Counted from the stretch's first letter, positions 15,535 to 24,581 are shown. The stretch is 64,000 nucleotides of DNA from JALHFZ01 sp963674625 (GCA_963674625.2 CAXXXO010000004.1:1240001-1304000); one strand, 5' to 3'. Made by a program: numbers and translations. Notes: generated by a model not told the origin, from the letters alone.

Positions 15535-15567
15535 AAAGGGATGCCGTAAAAATGGCATCCCTTTTTT
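15535..15567. terminator. Strong bidirectional terminator ending the ureide island
   Basis: An 11-bp stem (15535-15545 with 15554-15564), 8-nt loop and a run of seven T at 15562-15568. On the minus strand the region beyond the stem is also T-rich, so it can serve the converging gene at 15609 too. Confidence 0.9.
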
Positions 15568-15608
15568 TCTGACCTTTTCCTTATTGTCCGAATGTCTTTA
15601 TCCTTTAT

Positions 15609-17420
15609 CTATCTGCCCTTTTTCACTGCCACGAAAGCAAGGGGAAGCAGAAGCATCAGGGCAAAGATCCCGGTGTTCTGGGAGGAGCATCCGCCCCCTG
15701 AACCCGACGGCGTCGGTTCAGGCATTGTAAGCTTCCACACCTGGCATCCCTTGAAGGGGTTTGCCGTGCCGATCAAGAGGCCGTCGGAGGAGACCAGCGT
15801 CCGGGCGCCGTAATTGTAAAAATCGCCCACATCGCCCGAGGCCGTCTTGCCGAAGATTTCACCGAAGCCTCCGTCCCTCGTCACAATTTCGATATCCTTT
15901 CCGTTCTCGGTCATATAGAGGTCGAAGCCCGCCGGATTTCCGGCTGCCCCCGACTCGAGATAATCAAAGAGCTGCTTAATCGCCGGACCGTAATCCGTCC
16001 CCTCGAGTGCATTCGCGATGATCTTCAGGATCGGCAGCATATCCATGGTCCCCATGAAAAGGTGTCCGTCATGGACCTGCATCCTCCAGATGTAGCGGTT
16101 TGTGGAGAGGTTTGGCACCGCGGGATCGGCGCTCGGGAAAAATCCTGCCCGCCACGTACTTGTCCGGGTATCGAAACCGGGCAGCTTGCCCACGTCCCCC
16201 ACCACCATCTCCCAGACGTCGTCCTCATCGAAGCGGTAGACCTGGGGAGGGGTCCAGTTTGCGAGCATCAGGGCGATTTTCTGAAGGGCTTCCTCCTGGG
16301 AGCGGCTCATCAGGGCGTTCAGGACGTCGCTCCAGCTCGAGAAGGTGCCGGCGTACATTTTTCCGTCGAAGAAAACCATGCTCACGGCCGCGTTCTGCCT
16401 TGTCCCGAGCCCCTGATCGTAGAGAGCGCCGGGATTCAGCGTTTTGTCGGCGACGATGGGAGTCCATACCCAGAGTTCCTCTGCGGTACCCTTCGCCGAG
16501 GTTCCCGCATCCCTTAGGGTTCCGTCGCTCTTGTAGACCGAGAAGCCATGGCCGGGATCCGCGATGGAGATGTAGAGACTTTCATTATAGACGGCAAAAT
16601 CCCATATTCCCCCCCATCCCGCAGCCTCCACAGGAGGGGTCACCCCGGGAAAGGATGTTTTGTCCGCGACTTTCGTCCAGCCGTCCTTTCCTCCGAGTTC
16701 GTCAATCGTCACGGGGATATTCACCGGTCCAGCCGAAACCATTGCCATGGCTATGGGCGTCGTCACGGCGAGCTGGGCGGCGGGAGCCGATGCTTTCCAC
16801 AGATTGAGGTCTTCCGTCCCGATGAAAAGGGCCCCTTCGTAGTCGATGACGGCTCTCAGGCCGGAACCGCCGTGGTTTTCCACCCGGAGCACCTCTTCGA
16901 GATCCGCTCCGGTGCCGGCGGGGTCAGCCAGACGGAGAACCCGTGAATAGGGGCTCTCGAAGAACGAGTAGGTAACAATGTAGAGGGCTCCTTCCCAGAC
17001 CGTCATGCCTCTGTACCCGTTGTCGAGGACGACGCTTCCCGGAGTTCCGTCCAGGGTGATGTCGACCATGGGTGATTCGTAGAAAAGCTCCCAGTCCCCT
17101 TCGCCGTTCACAAGTTTTCGATAGATCTTCGCCTTCTTGTCCTTGCTCTCGGGGAAAATATCGATGGGAATGGATCCGCCGAAATTGGAGAATATCTGCT
17201 TCAGGTAATTTCTGTTCGTTCCCACATAGAGATAGTCTCCGTATTCCGCCATGGACCAGGCATAGCTGTTCTCAGGGTCGTTCACCAGCCCGTCCTCTTC
17301 CGCCGGATTCACCGGAAGGACGGCATTTCCGCTCCATTTCTCCACCGTGGCGGCCCCTTCTGCCGCAAAAGCGCCGGACAACAAAAAAAGTAGAAAAAAT
17401 ACGGTCAAAACTCTCTTCAC
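15609..17420 (-). CDS. Secreted beta-propeller-like protein with Synergist-CTERM sorting signal, copy 1
   Basis: A 603-residue exported protein of unknown function. A Sec signal peptide ends near AFAAEGA (about 18-24). The body carries recurring blade-like units, each with a pattern such as YGDYLYVGTN, WEGALYIVTYSF, YEGALFIGTEDL, YNESLYISIAD, FDGKMYAGTF, HDGHLFMGTMD and DGLLIGTANPFKG, suggesting a beta-propeller. The C-terminus is SGSGGGCSSQNTG, a hydrophobic helix and KKGR, which is the Synergist-CTERM tripartite sorting signal known from Synergistetes. The protein is therefore expected to be processed and displayed on the cell surface. A paralogue lies directly upstream. I do not recognise a catalytic motif. 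Confidence 0.85.
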   Translation of the reverse strand: MKRVLTVFFLLFLLSGAFAAEGAATVEKWSGNAVLPVNPAEEDGLVNDPENSYAWSMAEYGDYLYVGTNRNYLKQIFSNFGGSIPIDIFPESKDKKAKIYRKLVNGEGDWELFYESPMVDITLDGTPGSVVLDNGYRGMTVWEGALYIVTYSFFESPYSRVLRLADPAGTGADLEEVLRVENHGGSGLRAVIDYEGALFIGTEDLNLWKASAPAAQLAVTTPIAMAMVSAGPVNIPVTIDELGGKDGWTKVADKTSFPGVTPPVEAAGWGGIWDFAVYNESLYISIADPGHGFSVYKSDGTLRDAGTSAKGTAEELWVWTPIVADKTLNPGALYDQGLGTRQNAAVSMVFFDGKMYAGTFSSWSDVLNALMSRSQEEALQKIALMLANWTPPQVYRFDEDDVWEMVVGDVGKLPGFDTRTSTWRAGFFPSADPAVPNLSTNRYIWRMQVHDGHLFMGTMDMLPILKIIANALEGTDYGPAIKQLFDYLESGAAGNPAGFDLYMTENGKDIEIVTRDGGFGEIFGKTASGDVGDFYNYGARTLVSSDGLLIGTANPFKGCQVWKLTMPEPTPSGSGGGCSSQNTGIFALMLLLPLAFVAVKKGR

Positions 17421-17460
17421 ACTAATTCCTCCCTTTCAGCGAAGTGTGGTTCTCAAGAAA

Positions 17461-17488
17461 ATGATACGCCAATGGATAAAAATTGCAA
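17461..17488 (-). promoter_or_regulatory. Sigma70-type promoter of propeller gene copy 1
   Basis: On the minus strand TTGCAA (17488-17483), a 16-bp spacer and TATCAT (17466-17461), about 40 bp upstream of the start codon at 17420. Confidence 0.6.
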
Positions 17489-17666
17489 TAGATCCAACAT
17501 AAGGCAATAATAAAAAACGATACGAATTAAGAAATAAATAGCAGTACAAAGTGTTGCAAGGATGAATCATTTTTCTCATTCTGTCAAAACGCCGGAAATT
17601 TTAACCTCGGAGGCCGCCTGCTGTCAGGAATCCTGAGGCGAGAAGGGGATGACCCACAGGAGGAAA

Positions 17667-17702
17667 TAAAAAGGGAGATCCCGCTAACGGCGGAACCTCC
17701 CT
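17667..17702 (-). terminator. Terminator of propeller gene copy 2
   Basis: On the minus strand an interrupted hairpin (CTCCCT 17697-17702 with AGGGAG 17672-17677, plus an inner CCGC/GCGG pair) is followed by TTTTTATTT. It lies about 25 bp after the stop codon. Confidence 0.7.
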
Positions 17703-17726
17703 GTCTACCCTAGGGCAGCATTTTGT

Positions 17727-19595
17727 CTACTTCACCCGCCGGAAGAGAAGAAATCCAAGAGGAAGCAGCAGGATAAGGGAAAGGGCGCCGGTTTCCGTGG
17801 ATGAGCAGCCGCCGCCTGAACCGGCCGACGGTTCCTGGGCTGAGAGCTTCCATACCTGTGCGCCCTTGAAGGGATTGGCGGTTCCCACGAACAGGTCGTC
17901 TCCGGAAGAGAGAAGGGTGCGGACGCCGTAGTTGTAGAAATCGCCCACATCCCCGGAAGCGGTCTTGCCGAAGGTTTCGCCGAACCCTCCGTCAAGGGTT
18001 ATGGGCTGGATGTCAGATCCGTCGGCAGTCACGAAAAAATCGAAGCCGGCGGGATTTTCACTGTTGTTCGTCGTGAAGGAATCGAGAAGGAGCTTGATCT
18101 GTGCCCCGTACTGGGTTCCCTCGAGAGATTCGGCGAAGGCAATCAGAATGGGAAGCATATCCATGGTGCCTATGAACAGATGCCCCTTGTGGACCTTCAT
18201 GTTCCAGATATACCGGTTCGTGGAAAGGTTCTTGATCGCTGGATCGGCCTCCGGGAAAAATCCTGCCCGCCAGGTGCTTGACCTTGTATCGAAGCCGGGC
18301 AGCGCGCCCTCATCCCCGACTACCATCTCCCAGACGTCGTCCTCGCCGAAGCGGTAGATCTGGGGAGGGGTCCAGTTGGCGAGAATGGTCGCAAGCTTTG
18401 CCGCCAGATCTTCCTGAGACGAGCTGCCGGCAAGGGCGACGAGGATGTCCTTCCAGTTCGAAAAAGTCCCCGCGTACATTTTGCCGTTGAACTCGGTCAG
18501 GCCGAGGGCGATATTCTGATAGGTTCCGAGTCCGGCCGGATAGAGGGGAGCAGGAGCGGCAGGCTCACCCTGCGCTGCCCCGAAATCGGCGTTCTTCAGG
18601 CCGCCGGCTGCGATGGGAACCCAGGACCAGGGAGAAGCTTCCCGTGTCGCGGCGACATCCTTTCCGTCGGTCCGGTAGAGAGCGAACCCATTGAGAGGGT
18701 CGGCGATGGAGACGTAGAGGCGATCGCTGTACACTGCGAAATCCCAGATGCCGCCCCATCCCGAAGCATTTTCAGGAGGGGTGACGCCGGGGAAGTCCGA
18801 GGCATTTGCAACACTTGTCCACCCTTCTTTTCCGCCGAGATCGCCGGGAGTTACATAGATGCTGCTTCCGGTCGGGAGAGATACGGAAACCATCGGGATT
18901 GGAGCTGCGACCGCCTGCTGCACCTGGGGTTCGGCGGAACGGAAGACATCCAGGTTTTCGGTGCCGATCAGAAGGGCGCCGTCGAAAGAGATGACGGATC
19001 TCAGTCCCGATCCGCCCCGGTTTTCGACTCTCAGAACTTCTTCGAGATCGCTGCCTGTCCCGGCGGGATCGGCGAGGCGGAGCACCCGGGAATAGGGGCT
19101 GTCGAAAAAGGAGTAGCTGACGATGTAGAGGGCGTCATTCCACACATGCATCCCCCTGTAGCCGTAGTCGAGGGGAACATTCTTCGGCTGCCCGCCGTCG
19201 ACGGTGATGGAAATTTCCGGGGAGGTGTAGAAGAGCTCCCAGTCTCCGCTTCCCGAACGGAGCTTCCGGAAGATCTTTGCCCGGTTGTCGTCGTCGTCGG
19301 GGAACATCCCGGCAGGCGCTCCTCCCGCAAGGGAGACAAACAAATTTTTCAGGAAGTTCCTGTTGGTGCCGACATAAATATACTCTCCATATTCGGCCAT
19401 GGACCAGGCATAACTGTTCGCCGGATCATTGTCGAGACCATCGGCTTCTTTGGGTTCAACCGGCAGTGCGGAGCTTCCGCTCCACTTATGCACCGTCGTA
19501 TTCTCGGGCAGCGTCGCTGCCCCCGCCCCATTGACCGCAAGAAAGAAAAACAGCATCAAGAAGACAATTCCGCTCAGCCCCACACTTTTTTTCAT
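17727..19595 (-). CDS. Secreted beta-propeller-like protein with Synergist-CTERM sorting signal, copy 2
   Basis: A 622-residue paralogue of the 15.6-kb protein, alignable along its whole length: both share YAWSMAEYG, YVGTNRN, GTGSDLEEVLRVENRGGSGLR, IYRFGEDDVWEMVVGD, LSTNRYIW and TASGDVGDFYNYGVRTL. It has a signal peptide (hydrophobic core about 10-26, AGAA-type cleavage) and ends with SAGSGGGCSSTETG, a hydrophobic helix and FRRVK, the Synergist-CTERM signal. Compared with copy 1 it has extra loops, for example an Ala/Pro-rich insertion (GEPAAPAPLYPAG) near residue 350. Probably surface-anchored; binding or enzymatic role unknown. It has its own promoter and terminator. Confidence 0.85.
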   Translation of the reverse strand: MKKSVGLSGIVFLMLFFFLAVNGAGAATLPENTTVHKWSGSSALPVEPKEADGLDNDPANSYAWSMAEYGEYIYVGTNRNFLKNLFVSLAGGAPAGMFPDDDDNRAKIFRKLRSGSGDWELFYTSPEISITVDGGQPKNVPLDYGYRGMHVWNDALYIVSYSFFDSPYSRVLRLADPAGTGSDLEEVLRVENRGGSGLRSVISFDGALLIGTENLDVFRSAEPQVQQAVAAPIPMVSVSLPTGSSIYVTPGDLGGKEGWTSVANASDFPGVTPPENASGWGGIWDFAVYSDRLYVSIADPLNGFALYRTDGKDVAATREASPWSWVPIAAGGLKNADFGAAQGEPAAPAPLYPAGLGTYQNIALGLTEFNGKMYAGTFSNWKDILVALAGSSSQEDLAAKLATILANWTPPQIYRFGEDDVWEMVVGDEGALPGFDTRSSTWRAGFFPEADPAIKNLSTNRYIWNMKVHKGHLFIGTMDMLPILIAFAESLEGTQYGAQIKLLLDSFTTNNSENPAGFDFFVTADGSDIQPITLDGGFGETFGKTASGDVGDFYNYGVRTLLSSGDDLFVGTANPFKGAQVWKLSAQEPSAGSGGGCSSTETGALSLILLLPLGFLLFRRVK

Positions 19596-19639
19596 CGTAT
19601 CTCTCCTTTGTTGAAATATTTGATTCCTAGTCGAAAAAG

Positions 19640-19668
19640 ATCATAATATATTAAGATAAATTTTACAA
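19640..19668 (-). promoter_or_regulatory. Sigma70-type promoter of propeller gene copy 2
   Basis: On the minus strand TTGTAA (19668-19663), a 17-bp spacer and TATGAT (19645-19640), 45 bp before the start codon and followed by an AAAGGAGAG ribosome site. Confidence 0.65.
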
Positions 19669-19814
19669 CGGCTCTGAGAGAAAAAGGGTATACATAATTT
19701 CTCCCTTTTTGCAGTGATGTTTTCTGTCCGGAGGAGAGTGAATGGTTTTTCAAAAGATCTTCCTGCTGTACAATGGCTTCAGGGGAAAGCACCGAAAAAA
19801 GGGGAGATAAGAGC

Positions 19815-20858
19815 GTGGGGAACTTCAGGATCATCATCGCACTCGTGGGGGTCATTTCTCTTGTGGCCGTGGGATTCGTCCTCAGTTTCGCCCAGTCCGT
19901 CTTCATTCCGCTCATAATGGCGTGGCTGCTCTCCTACATCTTCAGCCCCACCGTCCGGTTTCTCGCAAGGCTGAAAATCCCGCATTTCATCAACGTCGCA
20001 GTGGTGCTCGCCCTCTTCTTCGGCATCTGCTTTCTCGGAGCCCTTTTCGTCAACCAGAGGGTGGTGGCCTTCACCACCGCATTTCCACGGTACTATTCAA
20101 GGCTCGTGGAGATCGGCCAGACTGTCACGAAAAATCTTGACCTCCCCGCCGATTTCTGGACCTCCATCGACTGGGGGGTCACCATCCGGGGATACCTCAT
20201 CAACCTCTCGGGCTCCTTCGTGACCATCCTTTCGAAACTCGTCATGGTCATCGTCTTCCTGATCTTCATCCTCCTCGGCGCCCCCTATTTCGAGTATAAG
20301 CTTCAGAAGGCCTTCGCCCCCTGCAACGCCGCAAAGGTGAAAAAAATCCTCGACACCGTCTCGTCCCAAATCGGCCGGTATCTGAGCGCCCTGACCCTCA
20401 TCAGCGCCGTAACAGGGGGCATCGTATGGATGGCCCTCAAGACCCTCCGCGTCGATTTTGCCGTCACCTGGGGTGTGCTCGCCTTCATTCTCAATTTCAT
20501 CCCCACGGTGGGGTCCATCGTGGCCTCAATTCCCCCCGTCCTCGTGGCTGTTGTCCAGTTCTATCCCCGGTTCACCCCGGCCATCGCCACCGCCCTTGCC
20601 CTTCTCGCCATCCAGATGAGCATCGGCAACCTGATCACCCCGAAGGTGATGGGGGACAGGCTGAACCTCAGCCCTGTGGTGGTGCTCATCTCCCTCCTCT
20701 TCTGGGGTCTCATATGGGGTGTGGTGGGAGCCCTCATCTCGGTCATCATCGCCGCCATCATCAAGATCATCTGCGAGAACATCCCCTCCCTGAACTTCAT
20801 CAGCGTCATGATGGGGTCGGGCCGGGACTACAAGCGGGAGTTCGAGGAGCAGCCATAG
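19815..20858 (+). CDS. AI-2E family (PerM/YdiK-type) membrane transporter
   Basis: A 347-residue polytopic protein of the AI-2E exporter family (PF01594 type). Hydrophobic helices occur near residues 5-35, 45-70, about 135-160, and in the C-terminal half four or five more, with the family signatures PLIMAWLLSYIFSPTVRFLAR, LAFILNFIPTVGSIVASIPPVL and the closing NLITPKVMGDRLNLSPVVVLISLLFWGLIWGVVGALIS. The frame opens at ATG 19773, which has no ribosome site, whereas GTG 19815 has GGGGAG 8 bp upstream, so I prefer it. Members export quorum-sensing AI-2 or, in other branches, act in sodium/proton exchange. The substrate here is unknown. It converges on the VWA gene. Confidence 0.88.
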   Translation: MGNFRIIIALVGVISLVAVGFVLSFAQSVFIPLIMAWLLSYIFSPTVRFLARLKIPHFINVAVVLALFFGICFLGALFVNQRVVAFTTAFPRYYSRLVEIGQTVTKNLDLPADFWTSIDWGVTIRGYLINLSGSFVTILSKLVMVIVFLIFILLGAPYFEYKLQKAFAPCNAAKVKKILDTVSSQIGRYLSALTLISAVTGGIVWMALKTLRVDFAVTWGVLAFILNFIPTVGSIVASIPPVLVAVVQFYPRFTPAIATALALLAIQMSIGNLITPKVMGDRLNLSPVVVLISLLFWGLIWGVVGALISVIIAAIIKIICENIPSLNFISVMMGSGRDYKREFEEQP

Positions 20859-20861
20859 AAA

Positions 20862-20887
20862 AAAGCGGCCTGTACTCCGGCCGCTTT
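20862..20887. terminator. Bidirectional terminator between the AI-2E and VWA genes
   Basis: AAAGCGGCC (20862-20870) pairs with GGCCGCTTT (20879-20887), 8-nt loop. Six A's on its left give a T run for the minus-strand transcript. Confidence 0.8.
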
Positions 20888-20915
20888 CGCATTGCGTATT
20901 TTCAACCGAGAAAGC

Positions 20916-23090
20916 CTACTCTTCGAAGACCGCCTCTTTCGTGACCTTGTCGTTCTCTCCCAGCTCCATTCCCTTGATCTCCATCTCCCGCCCGTCGTCG
21001 GTTCTGATCCGAAGATCGTAGGTCCCCGGCACGAGGAAGAGCTGGAGATATTCGCCCTCTCCGTTGTCGGAGGCGACAGGATCTCCGTTCTCTTCGGAAG
21101 GGGAGAGAAAGGCGTCCACGAAGATGAACTCTCTTTTATTTCCCTTCTTCGGGGGCGCGATGCGCACTCTCGCGGCGGGGAAGGAAAAGGACTTTTCTAT
21201 CTTTCCTCCCGGGCCCACTTCCACGCCCTTTTCCCAGCGAACCGCCGGAGTCTGGTCCACCCTTATCTTTAGATCGTATTTTCCCGGCACTATCTGAAAG
21301 GCGAACTCTCCCTCTCCGCTGTCGGTATGGAGCACCTCTTCATTCTCCTCCGCAGGGGAAGCATAGACGTCCGCATAGAAGAAGACGGGCTTGCCGTCGA
21401 ACCCCTTCGCAGAGAGCCTCACCGTCCCCTGGGCGAAGGACAGTTCCTTGCGGAGAGTCTTCCCGCCCTCTACGACGACGTCCTTCAGCCAGAGTTCTGT
21501 ATCGGTATTTCCTTCCCGGACGAGAATATCATAGGTCCCGGGGACGAGGGTGAAGAGGACCTCGCCCGTTCCGCCGTCCCGGGCGATTTCCTCGGGGGAA
21601 TCCTTGTCGTACGGGGCCTTGTAGACCCACGAGTCTACGTAGACGGCCTTTCCCTTCGAGTCCGCGGCGCTGAGGATGAGTTTTCCCTGGGCGAAGGAAA
21701 TTTCTTTTCTGAGAGTTTTGCCCCCCTCTACGACCAAACCTTTGATCCACTGCTCGGCGGAGGTGTTTGACTCGCGCGCGAGGATATCGTAGGTCCCGGG
21801 GACGAGGGTGAAGGGGACCTCACCCGTTCCGCCGTCCCGGGCAGCTTCTTCGGGGGCATCCTTGTCGTAGGGGGACTTGTAGACCCAGGTGTCGACGTAA
21901 ACGGCCTTTCCCTTCGAGTCCGCGGCGCTGAGGATAAGTTTTCCCTGGGCGAAAGAAATCTCCTTCTCCAGCTTTTCTCCGTCCTTGATCTCGAATTCGA
22001 TGACCGATGCTGTCCCCGAATCCGATGCCGTGACCTTTGCCCGGTAGTTCCCCGGCAGAAGGGCTTTTGATTCCCAGTCGGAGCAGGTGAAGGTGTCCAT
22101 TGCCTCCTCGGAGTCCCCCGCGAAGATCTCGCAGGAAACTGTGATTCCCTTCCCCGTGCCGTCCATTCCCCGGATGCGGAGGGTTCCCGACGAGAAGACG
22201 GCCTTCAGGGAGGTGAGCTTCTCGGGCAGAAGATCGACTCCCTCGAAAAGAATCTCTTCGCCCGTACCGGAAGCAACGGCCCGGATGAGATAGTTTCCCT
22301 CGGGGAGATCCTCCCGGACGGTCTCCCCGGAGGCTTCGAGGACGGCATCCCCTTCCTTCAGCACCGTCACGGCCATGGAGACTCCCTTCCCCCTGCCGTC
22401 GACGCCCTTTACCTCGAGATTGGTATCGAGAGTCGTCTTCACGATCTGGTCGAAAGCCTTCGAGAGTTCCTCGGCGCTTCCGGCCTCGAGAAGCAGCCCT
22501 CCGGAGGGCTTGGGAATGCATGCTAGCTGGTTTACGGACTTTTTATCCATTCCGAAGCCCACCACGTGGATCTTCGAGACGATTCCCTTTTCCGCCAGCT
22601 CCCTGGCCGCGGCGCAGGGGTCGCCGCTGCAGCTTTCCAGTCCGTCCGTGACGAGGATGATGATCTTGCTCCCCTCGAAGGCGGGGTCGAAATCTTTCGC
22701 CGCCTCGAGAAGGGAATAGGCGATAGGGGTCTTTCCCTTGGGTTTTATTCCGGCGATAAAGGCCTTCATCTTTCCGCCGTCGAGAGGTCCGATGGGGATC
22801 TCGAGCTTCGTGTCTTTGCAGTCGTTCGTCCGGTGGCCGTAGACCCGCAGCCCAACGGCAATGCCCCTGCGGGCGGAAAGGTCGTCGACTATCCTGCCGA
22901 GGGCCTCCCTGGCGGCTTCGATGCGTGTGGAGTTTCCCAGCTTCGACCACATGCTTCCCGATGCGTCGAGGATAAGTTCGATATGGCTCGAGACTGTTTC
23001 TTCACTGCCTGCGAAAGAGATCATGGAGAGAAGAAAGACCAGAAGAAAAAAGACCCGGGACAAAAACCGGAAAAGCCTGTTGGCGCCCAC
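20916..23090 (-). CDS. Secreted VWA-domain protein with tandem beta-sandwich repeats
   Basis: A 724-residue exported protein starting at GTG 23090. A signal peptide (core about 12-24) is followed by a von Willebrand factor A domain (about 35-220) with an intact metal-ion-dependent adhesion site: DASGSMW, the T in KTPIAYSL and the D in LVTDGLESC. The remaining 500 residues are repeats of about 80-90 residues, each with a strand such as KLILSAADSKGKAVYVD, a DGGTGEV or DSGEGEF turn and LVPGTYDILxRE. At least four C-terminal copies are seen; two are nearly identical. Such repeats resemble carboxypeptidase-regulatory or Ig-like folds. Likely an adhesion or substrate-binding protein. No sorting signal is visible at the C-terminus. 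Confidence 0.85.
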   Translation of the reverse strand: MGANRLFRFLSRVFFLLVFLLSMISFAGSEETVSSHIELILDASGSMWSKLGNSTRIEAAREALGRIVDDLSARRGIAVGLRVYGHRTNDCKDTKLEIPIGPLDGGKMKAFIAGIKPKGKTPIAYSLLEAAKDFDPAFEGSKIIILVTDGLESCSGDPCAAARELAEKGIVSKIHVVGFGMDKKSVNQLACIPKPSGGLLLEAGSAEELSKAFDQIVKTTLDTNLEVKGVDGRGKGVSMAVTVLKEGDAVLEASGETVREDLPEGNYLIRAVASGTGEEILFEGVDLLPEKLTSLKAVFSSGTLRIRGMDGTGKGITVSCEIFAGDSEEAMDTFTCSDWESKALLPGNYRAKVTASDSGTASVIEFEIKDGEKLEKEISFAQGKLILSAADSKGKAVYVDTWVYKSPYDKDAPEEAARDGGTGEVPFTLVPGTYDILARESNTSAEQWIKGLVVEGGKTLRKEISFAQGKLILSAADSKGKAVYVDSWVYKAPYDKDSPEEIARDGGTGEVLFTLVPGTYDILVREGNTDTELWLKDVVVEGGKTLRKELSFAQGTVRLSAKGFDGKPVFFYADVYASPAEENEEVLHTDSGEGEFAFQIVPGKYDLKIRVDQTPAVRWEKGVEVGPGGKIEKSFSFPAARVRIAPPKKGNKREFIFVDAFLSPSEENGDPVASDNGEGEYLQLFLVPGTYDLRIRTDDGREMEIKGMELGENDKVTKEAVFEE
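21460..21975. repeat. Two near-identical 258-bp tandem repeats inside the VWA gene
   Basis: Matching landmarks recur exactly 258 bp (86 codons) apart, for example AGGTCCCGGGGACGAGGGTG at 21533 and again at 21791. The encoded units differ at only a handful of residues over 86, much less than they differ from flanking repeat units, pointing to a recent in-frame duplication or gene conversion. Confidence 0.8.
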
Positions 23091-23238
23091 TATGACCAGC
23101 CCCCCTTGTTTGAGAGTATTCCGATGATAATTCTAGCATGGAAGCAGGGGCAGGGAACTCTTTCACCCGGAAGAAAAAAAGCCTGTCCACCGCCGCAGCG
23201 CACGGAAAGGACGGGGGGGGATGCGGGAATAAAAAGAG

Positions 23239-23247
23239 TGGTATAAT
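23239..23247 (+). promoter_or_regulatory. Extended -10 promoter of the first universal stress gene
   Basis: TGGTATAAT: TATAAT at 23242-23247 with the TGn extension, about 78 bp before the start codon. No good -35 box is seen. Confidence 0.5.
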
Positions 23248-23324
23248 AATAACAAGAAGGTATTTGCTCGTCTTATTTTGATTCCGGCATATTTCTGCCG
23301 GAAAAACCGGAGGAGGGCAAAATC

Positions 23325-23792
23325 ATGAAAAAAATCGTTGTGGCAATTGACGGAAGCGAGACAAGCAAGGGCGTAGTGGATTACGCCATCCACTACGCCA
23401 ACAGGGAAAGAGATGCGGAAATGCTCTTTCTCCATGTCATTTCCTTAGTCGATCAGAAGCCGATTTTCTACGGCGAGGGAACGGCCTATATGCCTCCCTC
23501 CGACGTCGAGGTGAAGAAAGAATTTGAGGATTTCATCGGCAAAAGAATGGAAGCAGCCGGAATGACGATTCCGAAAATGTCGGTGTATATCCGTACCGGA
23601 AGGGCCTATGACCAGATTGTGAGCTTTGCCGAAAAAGAGGATGCCGACATGATCATGATCGGCCATAGGGGGCTGAGCGGGGTGGAGCGCTTCTTCCTCG
23701 GCAGCGTTGCCGCAAAGGTCGTCTCCAGGGCACCCTGCAGTGTCTACGTCCATCGTCCGAAGGGAATGGGCGGGGAATACACCGAGGTATAG
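23325..23792 (+). CDS. Universal stress protein (UspA family), copy 1
   Basis: A 155-residue single-domain Usp of the Rossmann-like type. The first strand KKIVVAIDGSETSKG has the conserved Asp that contacts the adenine base. The C-terminal ATP-binding signature G-2x-G-9x-G-S/T appears as IGHRGLSGVERFFLGSVAAKVV followed by APCSVYVHR, so this is an ATP-binding member. A clear AGGAGG site precedes the ATG. A close paralogue lies 300 bp downstream. Usp proteins modulate survival under starvation and other stress; no specific partner can be read from the context. Confidence 0.93.
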   Translation: MKKIVVAIDGSETSKGVVDYAIHYANRERDAEMLFLHVISLVDQKPIFYGEGTAYMPPSDVEVKKEFEDFIGKRMEAAGMTIPKMSVYIRTGRAYDQIVSFAEKEDADMIMIGHRGLSGVERFFLGSVAAKVVSRAPCSVYVHRPKGMGGEYTEV

Positions 23793-24091
23793 TGCATATT
23801 TTTTCCTCGCTCCTCTTTCCCCTTCTGATTTTCAGGAAAGGGTTAAAAGCCGAATAAATACATAAGGTACAGCCTCTCTTTTTTACGGAATAGAAGGAGA
23901 GGCTGTGCCGCATCCTCCCAGGGCCCGCTGTCCTGTGTCTGTAGGTTTTTGTCGGCTGAAAACTGAAGAAGGCTGGAATAGGCAGAAGGAATTCAAAGGA
24001 TGGTATCATAACGGGAAAAGAGAGTGCAGTCATCTTTTATCATTCACGATAGATTTCTACTGATAAAAACGCAACAGGGGAGGGGAAAATA
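23793..24091 (+). other. Intergenic region between the two universal stress genes
   Basis: About 299 bp without a convincing gene. It holds a 10-bp inverted repeat (23869-23878 with 23897-23906, 18-nt loop containing a T run) that may end the first transcript, then an extended -10 element at 24001-24009 for the second. Confidence 0.55.
24001..24009 (+). promoter_or_regulatory. Extended -10 promoter of the second universal stress gene
   Basis: TGGTATCAT at 24001-24009, about 80 bp before the start codon, the same relative place and TGGTAT core as for copy 1. No clear -35 box. Confidence 0.45.
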
Positions 24092-24550
24092 TTGACAAAA
24101 ATCGTTGTGGCAATTGACGGAAGTGAAGCGAGCAAAGGAGTGGTGGATTACGCCATTCACTTTGCAAACAGGGAAGAAGAAGCGGAAATGCTTTTTCTTC
24201 ATGTCATCACCGTTGTCGATCAAAGGCCAATCTTTTATGCCCAGGGAGTAGCATATATACCCCCTTCTGCTTCCGAGGTAAAGAAAGAGTTCGAAGAATT
24301 CATCCGTAATCGCATGATTCTCGCCGGGGAGACGATACCGAAAATGTCGGTGTTTATAGCGAACGGAAGAGCCTGCGATCAGATCGTGAGCTTTGCCGAA
24401 AAAGAGGATGCCGACATGATCATGATCGGCCATCGGGGGCTGAACGGGGTGGAGCGCTTCTTCCTCGGCAGCGTCGCCGCAAAGGTCGTCTCCAGGGCTC
24501 CCTGCAGCGTCTACGTGCACCGCAGGAAAGGAAACATGGAGGAGTTCTGA
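24092..24550 (+). CDS. Universal stress protein (UspA family), copy 2
   Basis: A 152-residue paralogue of the preceding Usp; the two agree almost throughout, including VVAIDGSEASKGVVDYAIHFANRE and IGHRGLNGVERFFLGSVAAKVVSRAPCSVYVHRRK. The ATP-binding GxxG motif is intact. The start is TTG at 24092, supported by a GGGGAGGGG run just upstream and by alignment with copy 1. A rare start codon may keep expression lower than its paralogue. A strong terminator follows at once. The duplication suggests dosage or separate regulation rather than different chemistry. Confidence 0.92.
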   Translation: MTKIVVAIDGSEASKGVVDYAIHFANREEEAEMLFLHVITVVDQRPIFYAQGVAYIPPSASEVKKEFEEFIRNRMILAGETIPKMSVFIANGRACDQIVSFAEKEDADMIMIGHRGLNGVERFFLGSVAAKVVSRAPCSVYVHRRKGNMEEF

Positions 24551-24581
24551 GGGGAAAATAGCAGGATGAAGAGAAAACAGG

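Larger units (their letters stand above)
17421..17726. other. Intergenic region between the two propeller paralogues
   Basis: About 306 bp with no coding signal. The left part is A/T-rich and holds the promoter of copy 1 (17461-17488); the right part holds the terminator of copy 2 (17667-17702). The two paralogues are therefore separate transcription units despite sharing a strand. Nothing else recognisable. Confidence 0.7.
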
